From positions 124,001 through 188,000 of the forward strand of contig NZ_JARVSM010000001.1 in NCBI RefSeq assembly GCF_030209175.1: a DNA stretch of 64,000 nt, read 5' to 3'. This stretch comes from Pseudomonas sp. efr-133-TYG-5 (lineage in GTDB: Bacteria > Pseudomonadota > Gammaproteobacteria > Pseudomonadales > Pseudomonadaceae). The notes below the pieces were generated by a model. It saw only the letters and a program-made list of their open reading frames with translations, searched no databases and was not told where the DNA came from. Both the position numbers and the translations under genes were made by a program. Positions 33,685 to 40,751 of this stretch are shown in pieces (positions within the stretch are counted from its first letter, which is position 1; each line of letters begins with the position of its first letter).

Positions 33685-33692
33685 GTGCCGAT

Positions 33693-33965
33693 CTAATTGT
33701 TGATCGGGTGCTTTTTCTTGTCGCTGTCCGAGCCGCTGGACGTCGCGTCATCCTTCTCCGTCGCGCTGGCGTCGGCGCCGGCGTTGCCACCGGAGGCTTC
33801 TTCACCTTTCTTGTCGGCTTTTTCCTCTTTGGTTTCCGTGCCGGCCTGATTGACACCCGGAATGGCGGTAGGCGGGACGGCGGATGATTTGTCAGCGGCC
33901 AGGGTCGACAGCGAACAGACCGCCAGAAGGCTCGCGAGGGTAAGGGAGGCAAATGTCTTGTTCAT
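33693..33965 (-). CDS. Small secreted, low-complexity acidic/lysine-rich protein
   Basis: The protein has 90 residues. A clear signal peptide (about 1-23, MNKTFASLTLASLLAVCSLS, then TLAA) is followed by a mature tail built mostly of Lys, Glu, Asp, Ser, Ala and Gly, without predicted fold. It is likely an intrinsically disordered periplasmic protein. Similar small proteins occur across Pseudomonas. It is convergent with the cupin gene and shares its terminator region. The function is unknown. Confidence 0.7.
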   Translation of the reverse strand: MNKTFASLTLASLLAVCSLSTLAADKSSAVPPTAIPGVNQAGTETKEEKADKKGEEASGGNAGADASATEKDDATSSGSDSDKKKHPINN

Positions 33966-34282
33966 TGTTTGAGTCTTCCGTGCGAGGGATGTACAGCGTT
34001 GGAAGAACGCTGGCGGTAAAGGTGCCTGGCGGGAGACGAGTGGCCATTTCAGAGTGTTGCGAGATATTTGCCGGCACGACGGTTGCGCTTGAGCTTCTAC
34101 ACTGTCTGATCTACGAACCGGCCCACAGGGCGTTCATGACTCGGTAAACGAGGCAGGCTGTTCCCAGCGATATCGACGACCTGGTCGGCATCGACGCCTT
34201 CGCCGGCCGCGATGTCCGCGGTCGGGAGCGGATGGCCAGGGCGGATTTTCCTCAAGTTTTCTGAAGGTCGGAGCAGCAGGAC
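33966..34282. other. Intergenic stretch, 317 bases
   Basis: It should hold the promoter of the small secreted protein (reading left) and of the VOC gene (reading right). Open frames run across it in several phases, but none has an RBS, a start and a recognisable product. No RNA gene or repeat is seen. Confidence 0.4.
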
Positions 34283-34717
34283 ATGAGCGTAAAACGAATG
34301 GACAACGTGCTGATCGTTGTCGACGATCTCGAAGCGGTGAAGGCGTTCTTCATTGAGTTGGGCCTCGAACTCGAGGGGCAGACCACGGTGGAAGGCTCCG
34401 CCATCGGAAGTCTGATTGGACTGGGCGACGTCAAGGCCACCCTGGCCATGTTGCGCACGCCAGACGGGCAGGGTGTTGAACTGGACAAGTTCCAACGCCC
34501 CGATGCCGTCAGGTACGGCCCTGTAGACACGCCTGTAAACGCCCTCGGCCTGCGCCGCGTCATGTTTTCCGTCGATGATCTCGATGCGCTGGTGGCGCGG
34601 ATGCAGGCGTACGGCGCACAACTGATCGGCCGCATGCAATACCAGGAAGCCTACCGACTCGCCTACATCCGCGGGCCCGAGGGCATCATCGTCGGCCTGG
34701 CCGAGCAGCTCGGCTAG
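34283..34717 (+). CDS. VOC-family (glyoxalase/bleomycin-resistance) protein
   Basis: The protein has 144 residues in a two-module VOC fold. The first betaalphabetabetabeta unit starts MDNVLIVVDDLEAVKAFFIE and the second LRRVMFSVDDLDALVARMQA, ending YIRGPEGIIVGLAEQLG with the typical metal-ligand Glu region. VOC proteins bind metal and small molecules; this one could be a dioxygenase, glyoxalase or binding protein. It starts just after GGAG-type sequence. There is no partner gene. Confidence 0.88.
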   Translation: MSVKRMDNVLIVVDDLEAVKAFFIELGLELEGQTTVEGSAIGSLIGLGDVKATLAMLRTPDGQGVELDKFQRPDAVRYGPVDTPVNALGLRRVMFSVDDLDALVARMQAYGAQLIGRMQYQEAYRLAYIRGPEGIIVGLAEQLG

Positions 34718-34882
34718 CCGTAAGCAGCAGTGGGCGCGGGCAAAACTGCGCGCAGAATATCGCCGGCAATCGGCAGATGCCCGGGGCAAAGGCTCAGGCT
34801 GCAGCACTCCTTGCACAACCCTCTACAGTTGAAGGGAAGGTCGCAGGATTGTCCTGCAGCGAATTCAGAGAGGTTCGTGGCG

Positions 34883-35308
34883 ATGTCCCAGACCCGGCGC
34901 AACTTGCTTTGGCACGGCATGCTGCTGTTCTTCCTCGGCCTCTGCACGGGACTGCTCGAGCAACAATTCAGCAACCCGCGGATGGGGCTCGCGGCGCATC
35001 TCGAAGGCGTGATGAATGGCATCCTGCTGCTGGTGATCGGCGCGATATGGGCGGACGTGCCACTGTCCTTGCGCACCAAGGCAATTGCCTACTGGGCCAC
35101 TCTGTACGGTGCTTATGCGAACTGGGCGGTGACCCTTCTGGCGGCGCTGTTCGCGACCTCGGCGATGTCACCGGTGACCGGCGCGGGTCATGCTGCTGCG
35201 CCTTGGCAGGAGCGTCTGGTGACGCTGGGCTTCGTCAGCGTCGGGGTTGCCATCCTGGTTGCCGCGCTGCTGATGCTCTGGGGGTTGCGCGAAAACCCTG
35301 ATATTTGA
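34883..35308 (+). CDS. Membrane protein, hydroxylaminobenzene mutase (HabA/HabB)-like
   Basis: The protein has 141 residues with four membrane segments (about 10-28, 42-60, 70-92, 112-134). The segments LLWHGMLLFFLGLCTGLLEQ and NPRMGLAAHLEGVMNGILLL match what I recall of hydroxylaminobenzene mutases from Pseudomonas, which isomerise hydroxylaminobenzene to aminophenol. Most homologues sit outside nitroarene pathways, so activity is uncertain. The ATG at 34883 is chosen because the conserved part begins here and AGAGG lies 8-13 bases upstream. Confidence 0.62.
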   Translation: MSQTRRNLLWHGMLLFFLGLCTGLLEQQFSNPRMGLAAHLEGVMNGILLLVIGAIWADVPLSLRTKAIAYWATLYGAYANWAVTLLAALFATSAMSPVTGAGHAAAPWQERLVTLGFVSVGVAILVAALLMLWGLRENPDI

Positions 35309-35426
35309 ACGTCAGTCTGCCTGCGTCAACGACGGCTGATCCTTCCTGGCTGTCAGTGGCCATTCGTCAGCCCGTTCGGGCAACCCTCCTTGACAGCTCC
35401 ATCGTGCGGGGAAATACTGCCGACCA

Positions 35427-35460
35427 TATTCATATATATGACTAGATAACAATGTGAATA
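35427..35460. promoter_or_regulatory. AT-rich promoter/operator candidate before GntR gene
   Basis: An inverted repeat TATTCA (35427-35432) / TGAATA (35455-35460) encloses a perfect palindrome CATATATATG (35431-35440), just before the GntR start. It is much more AT-rich than its surroundings. It fits a promoter with autoregulation; no proof. Confidence 0.35.
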
Positions 35461-35466
35461 AAGTCG

Positions 35467-36198
35467 ATGAATACGCTCTCCAGTGACGAACGTCTGCCGC
35501 TCTACCAACGTCTGCGCGATCACCTCGTCGAGCAGATCGCCAACAATCGCTGGCGTCCCGGCGAGGCCATTCCCACCGAGGCTGCGCTTTGCGCCGAATA
35601 CCAATTGTCCACCGGCACCGTGCGCAAGGCGGTGGATGCGCTGGTCAGCGAGGGCATTCTCGAACGTCAACAAGGCCGTGGCACGTTCATCCGCCGGCCA
35701 CAATTCCAGTCATCGCTGTTTCGCTTCTTTCGCTTTCAAACCGCTGCCGGCGAGCGCCAGGTGCCGGAGAGTCGCATCCTCTCGATCGAGCCTGTGAATG
35801 CCCCCTCGGCAGTCGCCCATGCGCTGGGCTTGCCTGCCGAAGCGCCGGTCATCCGCATGGTCCGCGTGCGACTGCTCGACGTCGCGCCGGTGCTCGCCGA
35901 AGAAATCTGGCTGCCGCGCGAGCGTTTCCAGGCGCTGCTGGATATCGATCTCGCGGAAAAGGGGCCGCTGCTGTATCCGATCTACGAAGAAGTCTGTGGC
36001 CAGGTGGTTGCCTATGCGCAAGAAACGCTCACGGCCGAATCGGTGAATGACGTGCATGCGCGATTGCTGCAGGTGCCGGTCAATAGCCCGGTGGTGGTGA
36101 TCGAGCGACTGGCGCGCGACTACGCCGGTACGCCTTTGGAATGGCGGCGCTCGCGCGGGCATGCGGAGCATTTCCGCTACAGCGTGGAAATTCGCTGA
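35467..36198 (+). CDS. GntR-family regulator with UTRA ligand domain
   Basis: The protein has 243 residues. The GntR winged HTH (about 10-75: PLYQRLRDHLVEQIANNRWR, then STGTVRKAVDALVSEGIL and GRGTFI) is followed by a UTRA domain (about 95-240, LDVAPVLAEEIWLPRERF). HutC/UTRA regulators sense small metabolites. The MFS transporter and amidohydrolase downstream on the same strand (131 bases later) are the obvious targets. Confidence 0.9.
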   Translation: MNTLSSDERLPLYQRLRDHLVEQIANNRWRPGEAIPTEAALCAEYQLSTGTVRKAVDALVSEGILERQQGRGTFIRRPQFQSSLFRFFRFQTAAGERQVPESRILSIEPVNAPSAVAHALGLPAEAPVIRMVRVRLLDVAPVLAEEIWLPRERFQALLDIDLAEKGPLLYPIYEEVCGQVVAYAQETLTAESVNDVHARLLQVPVNSPVVVIERLARDYAGTPLEWRRSRGHAEHFRYSVEIR

Positions 36199-36329
36199 CC
36201 CAGCCGCCTTAACCACGGTTTGGTGGCGATCCGATCGCCGCCGGTTTTCTGATGGCTTGCCAAAACTGGCCCTGTAGCGGTGCGGTTCGCTCTCGGCTGC
36301 CTTACGTTCGACTTATAAGGATAAGAATC

Positions 36330-37619
36330 ATGTTCAGCTGGTATCGCCAAGTCACTCCTCGCGAGCGCAAAACGTTTTGGGCCTGCTTTGGTGGCTGGTC
36401 CCTCGACGCACTGGAAGTACAGATGTTTGGCCTGGCGATTCCGGCATTGATCGCCGCGTTCGCCTTGACCAAGGGTGATGCCGGGTTGATCAGCGGTGTC
36501 ACACTGGTCACTTCGGCCATTGGCGGCTGGGTCGGCGGGACGTTGTCCGACCGCTATGGCCGGGTCCGCACGCTGCAATGGATGATCGTGTGGTTTTCCT
36601 TCTTCACCTTTTTGTCTGCGTTTGTCAGCGGGTTTCATCAACTGCTGATCGTCAAGGCACTGCAGGGCTTCGGCATTGGCGGGGAGTGGGCAGCCGGCGC
36701 GGTGTTGATGGCTGAGACCATCAATCCGAAATACCGTGGCAAGGTGATGGGCACGGTGCAGAGCGCCTGGGCTGTGGGTTGGGGCCTGGCGGTTGGCGTG
36801 TTTGCGCTGATTTATTCCTTCGTTCCGCAAGACATGGCCTGGCGCGTGATGTTCATCGTTGGTCTGCTGCCGTCCTTCCTGATCATCTGGGTGCGACGCA
36901 ATGTTGAAGAGCCGGACAGCTTCCAGCGCCTGCAGAAAGACCACGTTATCCCGAAAAGCTTCTTCAAATCCCTGGCCGGCATCTTCCGCCCCGAGCTGAT
37001 CCGCGTGACGCTGTTCGGCGGCTTGCTGGGGCTGGGCGCGCACGGTGGTTACCACGCCGTGATGACCTGGCTGCCGACGTTCCTGAAAACCGAGCGCAAC
37101 CTGTCGGTGCTGAACTCGGGCGGCTATCTGGCGGTGATCATCTTCGCCTTCTGGTGTGGTTGTGTCGTCAGCGGCCTGTTGATCGACCGCATCGGCCGGC
37201 GCAAAAACATCGTACTGTTTGCCCTGTGCTGCGTCGTCACCGTGCAGTGCTATGTGTTCCTGCCGCTGAGCAATACGCAGATGCTGTTCCTCGGCTTCCC
37301 GCTGGGTTTCTTCGCGGCGGGTATTCCGGCGAGTCTCGGCGCACTGTTCAACGAGCTGTACCCGGCGGACGTGCGCGGCGCCGGTGTCGGTTTCTGCTAC
37401 AACTTCGGCCGCGTGCTCTCGGCGGTGTTCCCTTTCCTGGTCGGCCATATGAGCGACTCCATGTCACTGGGTTCGGCCATCGGCATCGACGCCGGGATCG
37501 CCTATGGCGTTGCCGTGGTCGCTGCACTGTGTCTGCCGGAAACCCGTGGGCGTGTTCTCGAAGCCACACCGGCTTCGACGCCCGCCGCGGTGGGCGGGAA
37601 CGAGCGCGCGCGGGCCTGA
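36330..37619 (+). CDS. MFS transporter (organic/aromatic acid type)
   Basis: The protein has 429 residues with twelve membrane segments. The N-terminal signature is WSLDALEVQMFGLAIPALIA, with MFS motif A GTLSDRYGRVRTL in the 2-3 loop. The sequence is closest in style to sialate/aromatic-acid:H+ symporters. The ATG at 36330 has AAGG 10-13 bases upstream; a longer start is rejected. It is followed after 18 bases by an amidohydrolase gene and preceded by a GntR regulator, so it probably imports the substrate of that hydrolase. Confidence 0.9.
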   Translation: MFSWYRQVTPRERKTFWACFGGWSLDALEVQMFGLAIPALIAAFALTKGDAGLISGVTLVTSAIGGWVGGTLSDRYGRVRTLQWMIVWFSFFTFLSAFVSGFHQLLIVKALQGFGIGGEWAAGAVLMAETINPKYRGKVMGTVQSAWAVGWGLAVGVFALIYSFVPQDMAWRVMFIVGLLPSFLIIWVRRNVEEPDSFQRLQKDHVIPKSFFKSLAGIFRPELIRVTLFGGLLGLGAHGGYHAVMTWLPTFLKTERNLSVLNSGGYLAVIIFAFWCGCVVSGLLIDRIGRRKNIVLFALCCVVTVQCYVFLPLSNTQMLFLGFPLGFFAAGIPASLGALFNELYPADVRGAGVGFCYNFGRVLSAVFPFLVGHMSDSMSLGSAIGIDAGIAYGVAVVAALCLPETRGRVLEATPASTPAAVGGNERARA

Positions 37620-37637
37620 TGACCTTACCTTCGAAAG

Positions 37638-38492
37638 ATGAAAGCCATGCCTGATACCTGTTCAACGCCGATTACCGGCATCGATTGCCATGCGCACGTG
37701 TTCAGCCGTGAGCTGAACCTGGCCGCTGCGCGGCGTTATACCCCTGGCTATGACGCCACACTTGCGCAGTATCTGGACCAGTTGCAAGTCCACGGTTTAA
37801 GCCACGGAGTGTTGGTGCAGCCGAGTTTTCTCGGCACCGACAACGGCTACCTGCTGGCTGCTTTGCGGCAGGCGCCGGCGCGGTTGCGCGGCGTAGTGGT
37901 GGTGGACCGCGACATCAGCCGCCTGCAGCTCAACGACATGGCCCGGTTGGGGGTCGTGGGTGTTCGTCTGAATCTCATGGGCAAAGCCTTGCCTGACTTT
38001 GGCGATGGCACCTGGCAAGCGTTTTTCAGGCACATCGCCGAGCTGGACTGGCATGTGGAACTGCATCGCCAGGTCGAGGATTTGCCGGGTCTGCTGCGCC
38101 AGTTGCTGCCATTCGGGATCAGAATCGTCATCGACCATTTCGGCCGTGCGGATGCGCGCCTTGGCGTCGACCAGCCAGGGTTCTTACCGATGCTCGAGCT
38201 GGCGGCGAGCGGCCAGGTCTGGATGAAGGTGTCCGGTATCTACCGCCTGGCGGGGACTGCGCAACAGAACCTGCAATTCGCTCGCACGGCATTGCCCCTG
38301 CTGGAGCGCAGCCTGGGCGCACAGCGTCTGGTCTGGGGCAGCGACTGGCCGCACACCCAGCACGAAGATCGCGTGGGCTTCGCGACGGTGATGGAGCAGT
38401 TGCAAGCGCTGGAGTGTTCGCCTCAGCTGATGCGCTCGTTGCTGATCGAGTCGCCGCAAGCGCTGTTCGGAATCAACCCAAGCGCGCAATAG
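37638..38492 (+). CDS. Amidohydrolase-family protein, 2-pyrone-4,6-dicarboxylate lactonase-like
   Basis: The protein has 284 residues and is a metal-dependent TIM barrel of the amidohydrolase_2 type, with GIDCHAHVFSR near the N-terminus, IVIDHFGR in the middle and LVWGSDWPHTQ near residue 235. It is close in layout to LigI-like lactonases, which open lactone rings of aromatic catabolism. An ATG at 37647 is an alternative start. It is co-transcribed with the MFS gene 18 bases upstream and is likely controlled by the GntR protein. The actual lactone or other substrate is unknown. Confidence 0.85.
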   Translation: MKAMPDTCSTPITGIDCHAHVFSRELNLAAARRYTPGYDATLAQYLDQLQVHGLSHGVLVQPSFLGTDNGYLLAALRQAPARLRGVVVVDRDISRLQLNDMARLGVVGVRLNLMGKALPDFGDGTWQAFFRHIAELDWHVELHRQVEDLPGLLRQLLPFGIRIVIDHFGRADARLGVDQPGFLPMLELAASGQVWMKVSGIYRLAGTAQQNLQFARTALPLLERSLGAQRLVWGSDWPHTQHEDRVGFATVMEQLQALECSPQLMRSLLIESPQALFGINPSAQ

Positions 38493-38532
38493 CGTCTACA
38501 GTGCCAGAAGCATCCATTTGCGAGAGGACGTC

Positions 38533-38994
38533 ATGTTCAATATTCGCTTTCTCCTGGCATCGTTTACCTGCCTGACGTTGGCTGTGGGTTCAACTGCCGC
38601 ACTGGCCGATCCGGGCAACGGCAAAGGGCAGGGCAACGGCAAGGGTGGCCCGTCGAACAATCACGTGCACGGGAACCAGAACGGCAAGGGCCACGGCTCC
38701 GGTTCGGACAACTCGGATCGCGCTCCGGTGATTGACCGAGGCGGCGTCCTGGGCGTTCTCGACGGTTATAGAAACTACTGGAGTCCTGCGCCTGCGCTTC
38801 CTCCCGGCATTCAGAAAAACCTGGCCCGGGGAAAACCGTTGCCGCCCGGCATCGCCAAGAAGCTGGATGGTCGCCTGGTCGGCAGGCTCCCGCACTATGA
38901 CGGTTACGAATGGCAGCAAGCGGGTACCGACTTGATACTGGTCGCCATCGCTACAGGCTTGATCTACGAGATTCTCGACGGTGCCTTTGATTGA
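38533..38994 (+). CDS. Exported RcnB/CigR-like protein
   Basis: The protein has 153 residues. A signal peptide (about 1-26, LTLAVGSTAALADP) is followed by a Gly/Asn/Lys/His-rich tract (about 27-70, GNGKGQGNGKGGPSNNHVHG) and a C-terminal part with LPPGIQKNLARGKPLPPGIA and a hydrophobic DLILVAIATGLIYEIL tail. This pattern matches proteins named anti-virulence regulator CigR family, from memory. Likely periplasmic or inner-membrane bound. The ATG at 38533 follows GAGAGG. A terminator lies 45 bases after the stop. Confidence 0.72.
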   Translation: MFNIRFLLASFTCLTLAVGSTAALADPGNGKGQGNGKGGPSNNHVHGNQNGKGHGSGSDNSDRAPVIDRGGVLGVLDGYRNYWSPAPALPPGIQKNLARGKPLPPGIAKKLDGRLVGRLPHYDGYEWQQAGTDLILVAIATGLIYEILDGAFD

Positions 38995-39038
38995 CAGGTT
39001 GCAGTCGGGGCTGGCCTTCCTTGTGTGTGAAAAAGACT

Positions 39039-39061
39039 GAGCCCGGCAGTGTGCCGGGCTC
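39039..39061 (+). terminator. Terminator hairpin between CigR-like and small membrane genes
   Basis: The 9-bp stem GAGCCCGGC (39039-39047) / GCCGGGCTC (39053-39061) has a 5-base loop and is followed by GATCTTTATT. On the minus strand the far side is TCAGTCTTTTTC, a T-run, so it may work in both directions for the convergent pair. Confidence 0.75.
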
Positions 39062-39134
39062 GATCTTTATTGTCTTCGCTCTAGGTGATGCAGCAATGAA
39101 AAGCCGGGCACCGGCCTGACGTACAGGGAGCGTT

Positions 39135-39296
39135 TCAGCGCGAGTTCATCTCTTTCGCCGGGTGTGCCGACGACCTTTCCTTGCGCCGCCGCAACCAACT
39201 GATCAGTGCATGCACGGGATGCAGGAAGGCGACCAGCCCGCCCAGCAGCAGGATGATGAAGAGGGTAATCAGCGGGAAGCTTTCGTGCGAGAACAT
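39135..39296 (-). CDS. Small single-pass membrane protein (53 aa)
   Basis: The ATG is at 39296 (minus strand) and the TGA at 39135-39137. The protein has a short N-terminus, one strongly hydrophobic helix (about residues 8-27, with ITLFIILLLGGLVAFL) and a basic C-terminus (SWLRRRKER). AGGAG lies 9 bases upstream. A single helix with a positive tail on its C-side suggests the C-terminus is cytoplasmic. It is too short to assign to a family; the RBS, start and hydrophobicity support it as real. Confidence 0.6.
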   Translation of the reverse strand: MFSHESFPLITLFIILLLGGLVAFLHPVHALISWLRRRKERSSAHPAKEMNSR

Positions 39297-39466
39297 GGTG
39301 GGGTACTCCTGTAGTCACTATGTCGGAACCCGCAGCCTAGACGCTTGGAATCAGGTTTTCGATGAACGTATGTTCATCAGGCAATGGCTGAAATGTGCTA
39401 ATGCCGAGCGCGCCGGCATGGCGTCGCGCCCGGACGATTTCAGCAAATCCCACGGGGGTGTCCCGC

Positions 39467-40579
39467 TCAGGTGTGAAACGGGTAGTCGACGTAACCGCGC
39501 TGATCACCGCCGAAAAAGCTGGTCGGATCCGGGGTGTTGAGCGCCAGGCCATCGTGCAGCCTGCGTGGCAGGTCAGGGTTGGCCAGGAACGGCCGGCCAA
39601 AGGCAATGATGTCTGCGCGACCCGCGTTCAGTGCCTGTTCGGCGGACTCGGCGTCATAGCCGCCAGCGAGGATCAGCACGCCGTTCCAGGTGTCGCGCAA
39701 CTGGGCGATGATCGCGTCCCAGCGCGGGTCGAAGTCCTCGTCCTTGACCGTGCCGACCATCGCCGGCTCGACCAGGTGCAGGTACGCCAGGTTCCACTGA
39801 TTGAGCGCGGCCACCAGGTAGCCGAACGTGGCTTGCGGTGTGTCATCGCCCATGCCCATGAAGCGTCCCATCGGCGTCAGGCGCACGCCGACGCGCTCGG
39901 CGCCGACTTCGTCAGCGACCGCCGCCACCACTTCCAGCAGAAAGCGCGCGCGATTCTCGACGCTGCCGCCGTAGCGGTCGTCGCGCTGGTTGCTGTTGCT
40001 GTTGAGAAACTGATCAAGCAGGTAACCGTTGCCGGCATGAATCTCCACACCGTCCATGCCGGCCTTCAGCGCATTGCGCGCAGCCTTGCGGTAATCCTCG
40101 ACAATGGCGGCGATTTCCGCCGTTTCGAGGGCGCGCGGTACGGGCACATCGCCCCACACGCCGTTGCCGTTTTCATCGACGATAAAAGTCTTGCCGGGCA
40201 CCGGCAGGGCGCTGGGGGCGACCGGCAGACCCGCGTCGGGTTGAAAGCTTGGGTGCGACACCCGACCGACATGCCACAGCTGCAGGAAGATCAGGCCGCC
40301 AGCGTCGTGCACCGCCGTGCTGACCTCGCGCCAGGCCTGCACTTGCTGCTCGCTGTAGATGCCTGGTGTCCATGCGTAACCCTGGCCCTGGCGGGAAATC
40401 TGCGTGGCTTCGCTGATGATCAGCGCGGCGCTGGCGCGTTGACGGTAATACTCGGCATTCATGGCGGTCGGGACATCGCCCGGCTGGCCGGCGCGCGAAC
40501 GGGTCAACGGCGCCATCGCCACGCGATGTGCCAGTGTGTAAGGGCCCAGTGCAATGGGTTGGAACAGGCGACGGGTCAT
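39467..40579 (-). CDS. Alkene reductase, Old Yellow Enzyme (NemA-like)
   Basis: The protein has 370 residues and is a classic OYE ene-reductase of the NemA/xenobiotic reductase class. MTRRLFQPIALGPYTLAHRV is followed by MAPLTRSRA, the active-site loop LWHVGRVSHPSFQ, GVEIHAGNGYLLDQFL, NQRDDRYGGSVENRARFLLE and the phosphate-binding ILAGGYD and IAFGRPFLANP. It uses FMN and NADPH to reduce activated alkenes and nitro compounds. The ATG at 40579 fits the conserved N-terminus. No regulator (NemR-like) is adjacent. It is unrelated in subgroup to the OYE at 7477. Confidence 0.9.
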   Translation of the reverse strand: MTRRLFQPIALGPYTLAHRVAMAPLTRSRAGQPGDVPTAMNAEYYRQRASAALIISEATQISRQGQGYAWTPGIYSEQQVQAWREVSTAVHDAGGLIFLQLWHVGRVSHPSFQPDAGLPVAPSALPVPGKTFIVDENGNGVWGDVPVPRALETAEIAAIVEDYRKAARNALKAGMDGVEIHAGNGYLLDQFLNSNSNQRDDRYGGSVENRARFLLEVVAAVADEVGAERVGVRLTPMGRFMGMGDDTPQATFGYLVAALNQWNLAYLHLVEPAMVGTVKDEDFDPRWDAIIAQLRDTWNGVLILAGGYDAESAEQALNAGRADIIAFGRPFLANPDLPRRLHDGLALNTPDPTSFFGGDQRGYVDYPFHT

Positions 40580-40751
40580 AGGTAACTCCAGAGGTCGAAT
40601 CATCAGGTTCAAGTGCGGCAGCAGTGCGCCGCACGTCGTGGAGGTAACTTAACCGGGCTCGGTCGGGGTGATAATCCGTGACGGGCGCTACGCTGTTTTG
40701 CGCGCCACGCAATGGGCGCCGGTGCCCATCTGCGATGAACACCGGCGTGGC

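Noticed and set aside
34097..34816. Minus-strand frame of about 239 codons across the VOC gene
   Set aside because: The VOC fold on the plus strand is clear; this frame has no family features. Fragments around 34140-34260 look faintly protein-like but cannot be assigned.
36177..37448. Long minus-strand frame (about 423 codons)
   Set aside because: Antisense to the MFS gene; His/Gln-rich shadow composition typical of reversed membrane-protein codons.
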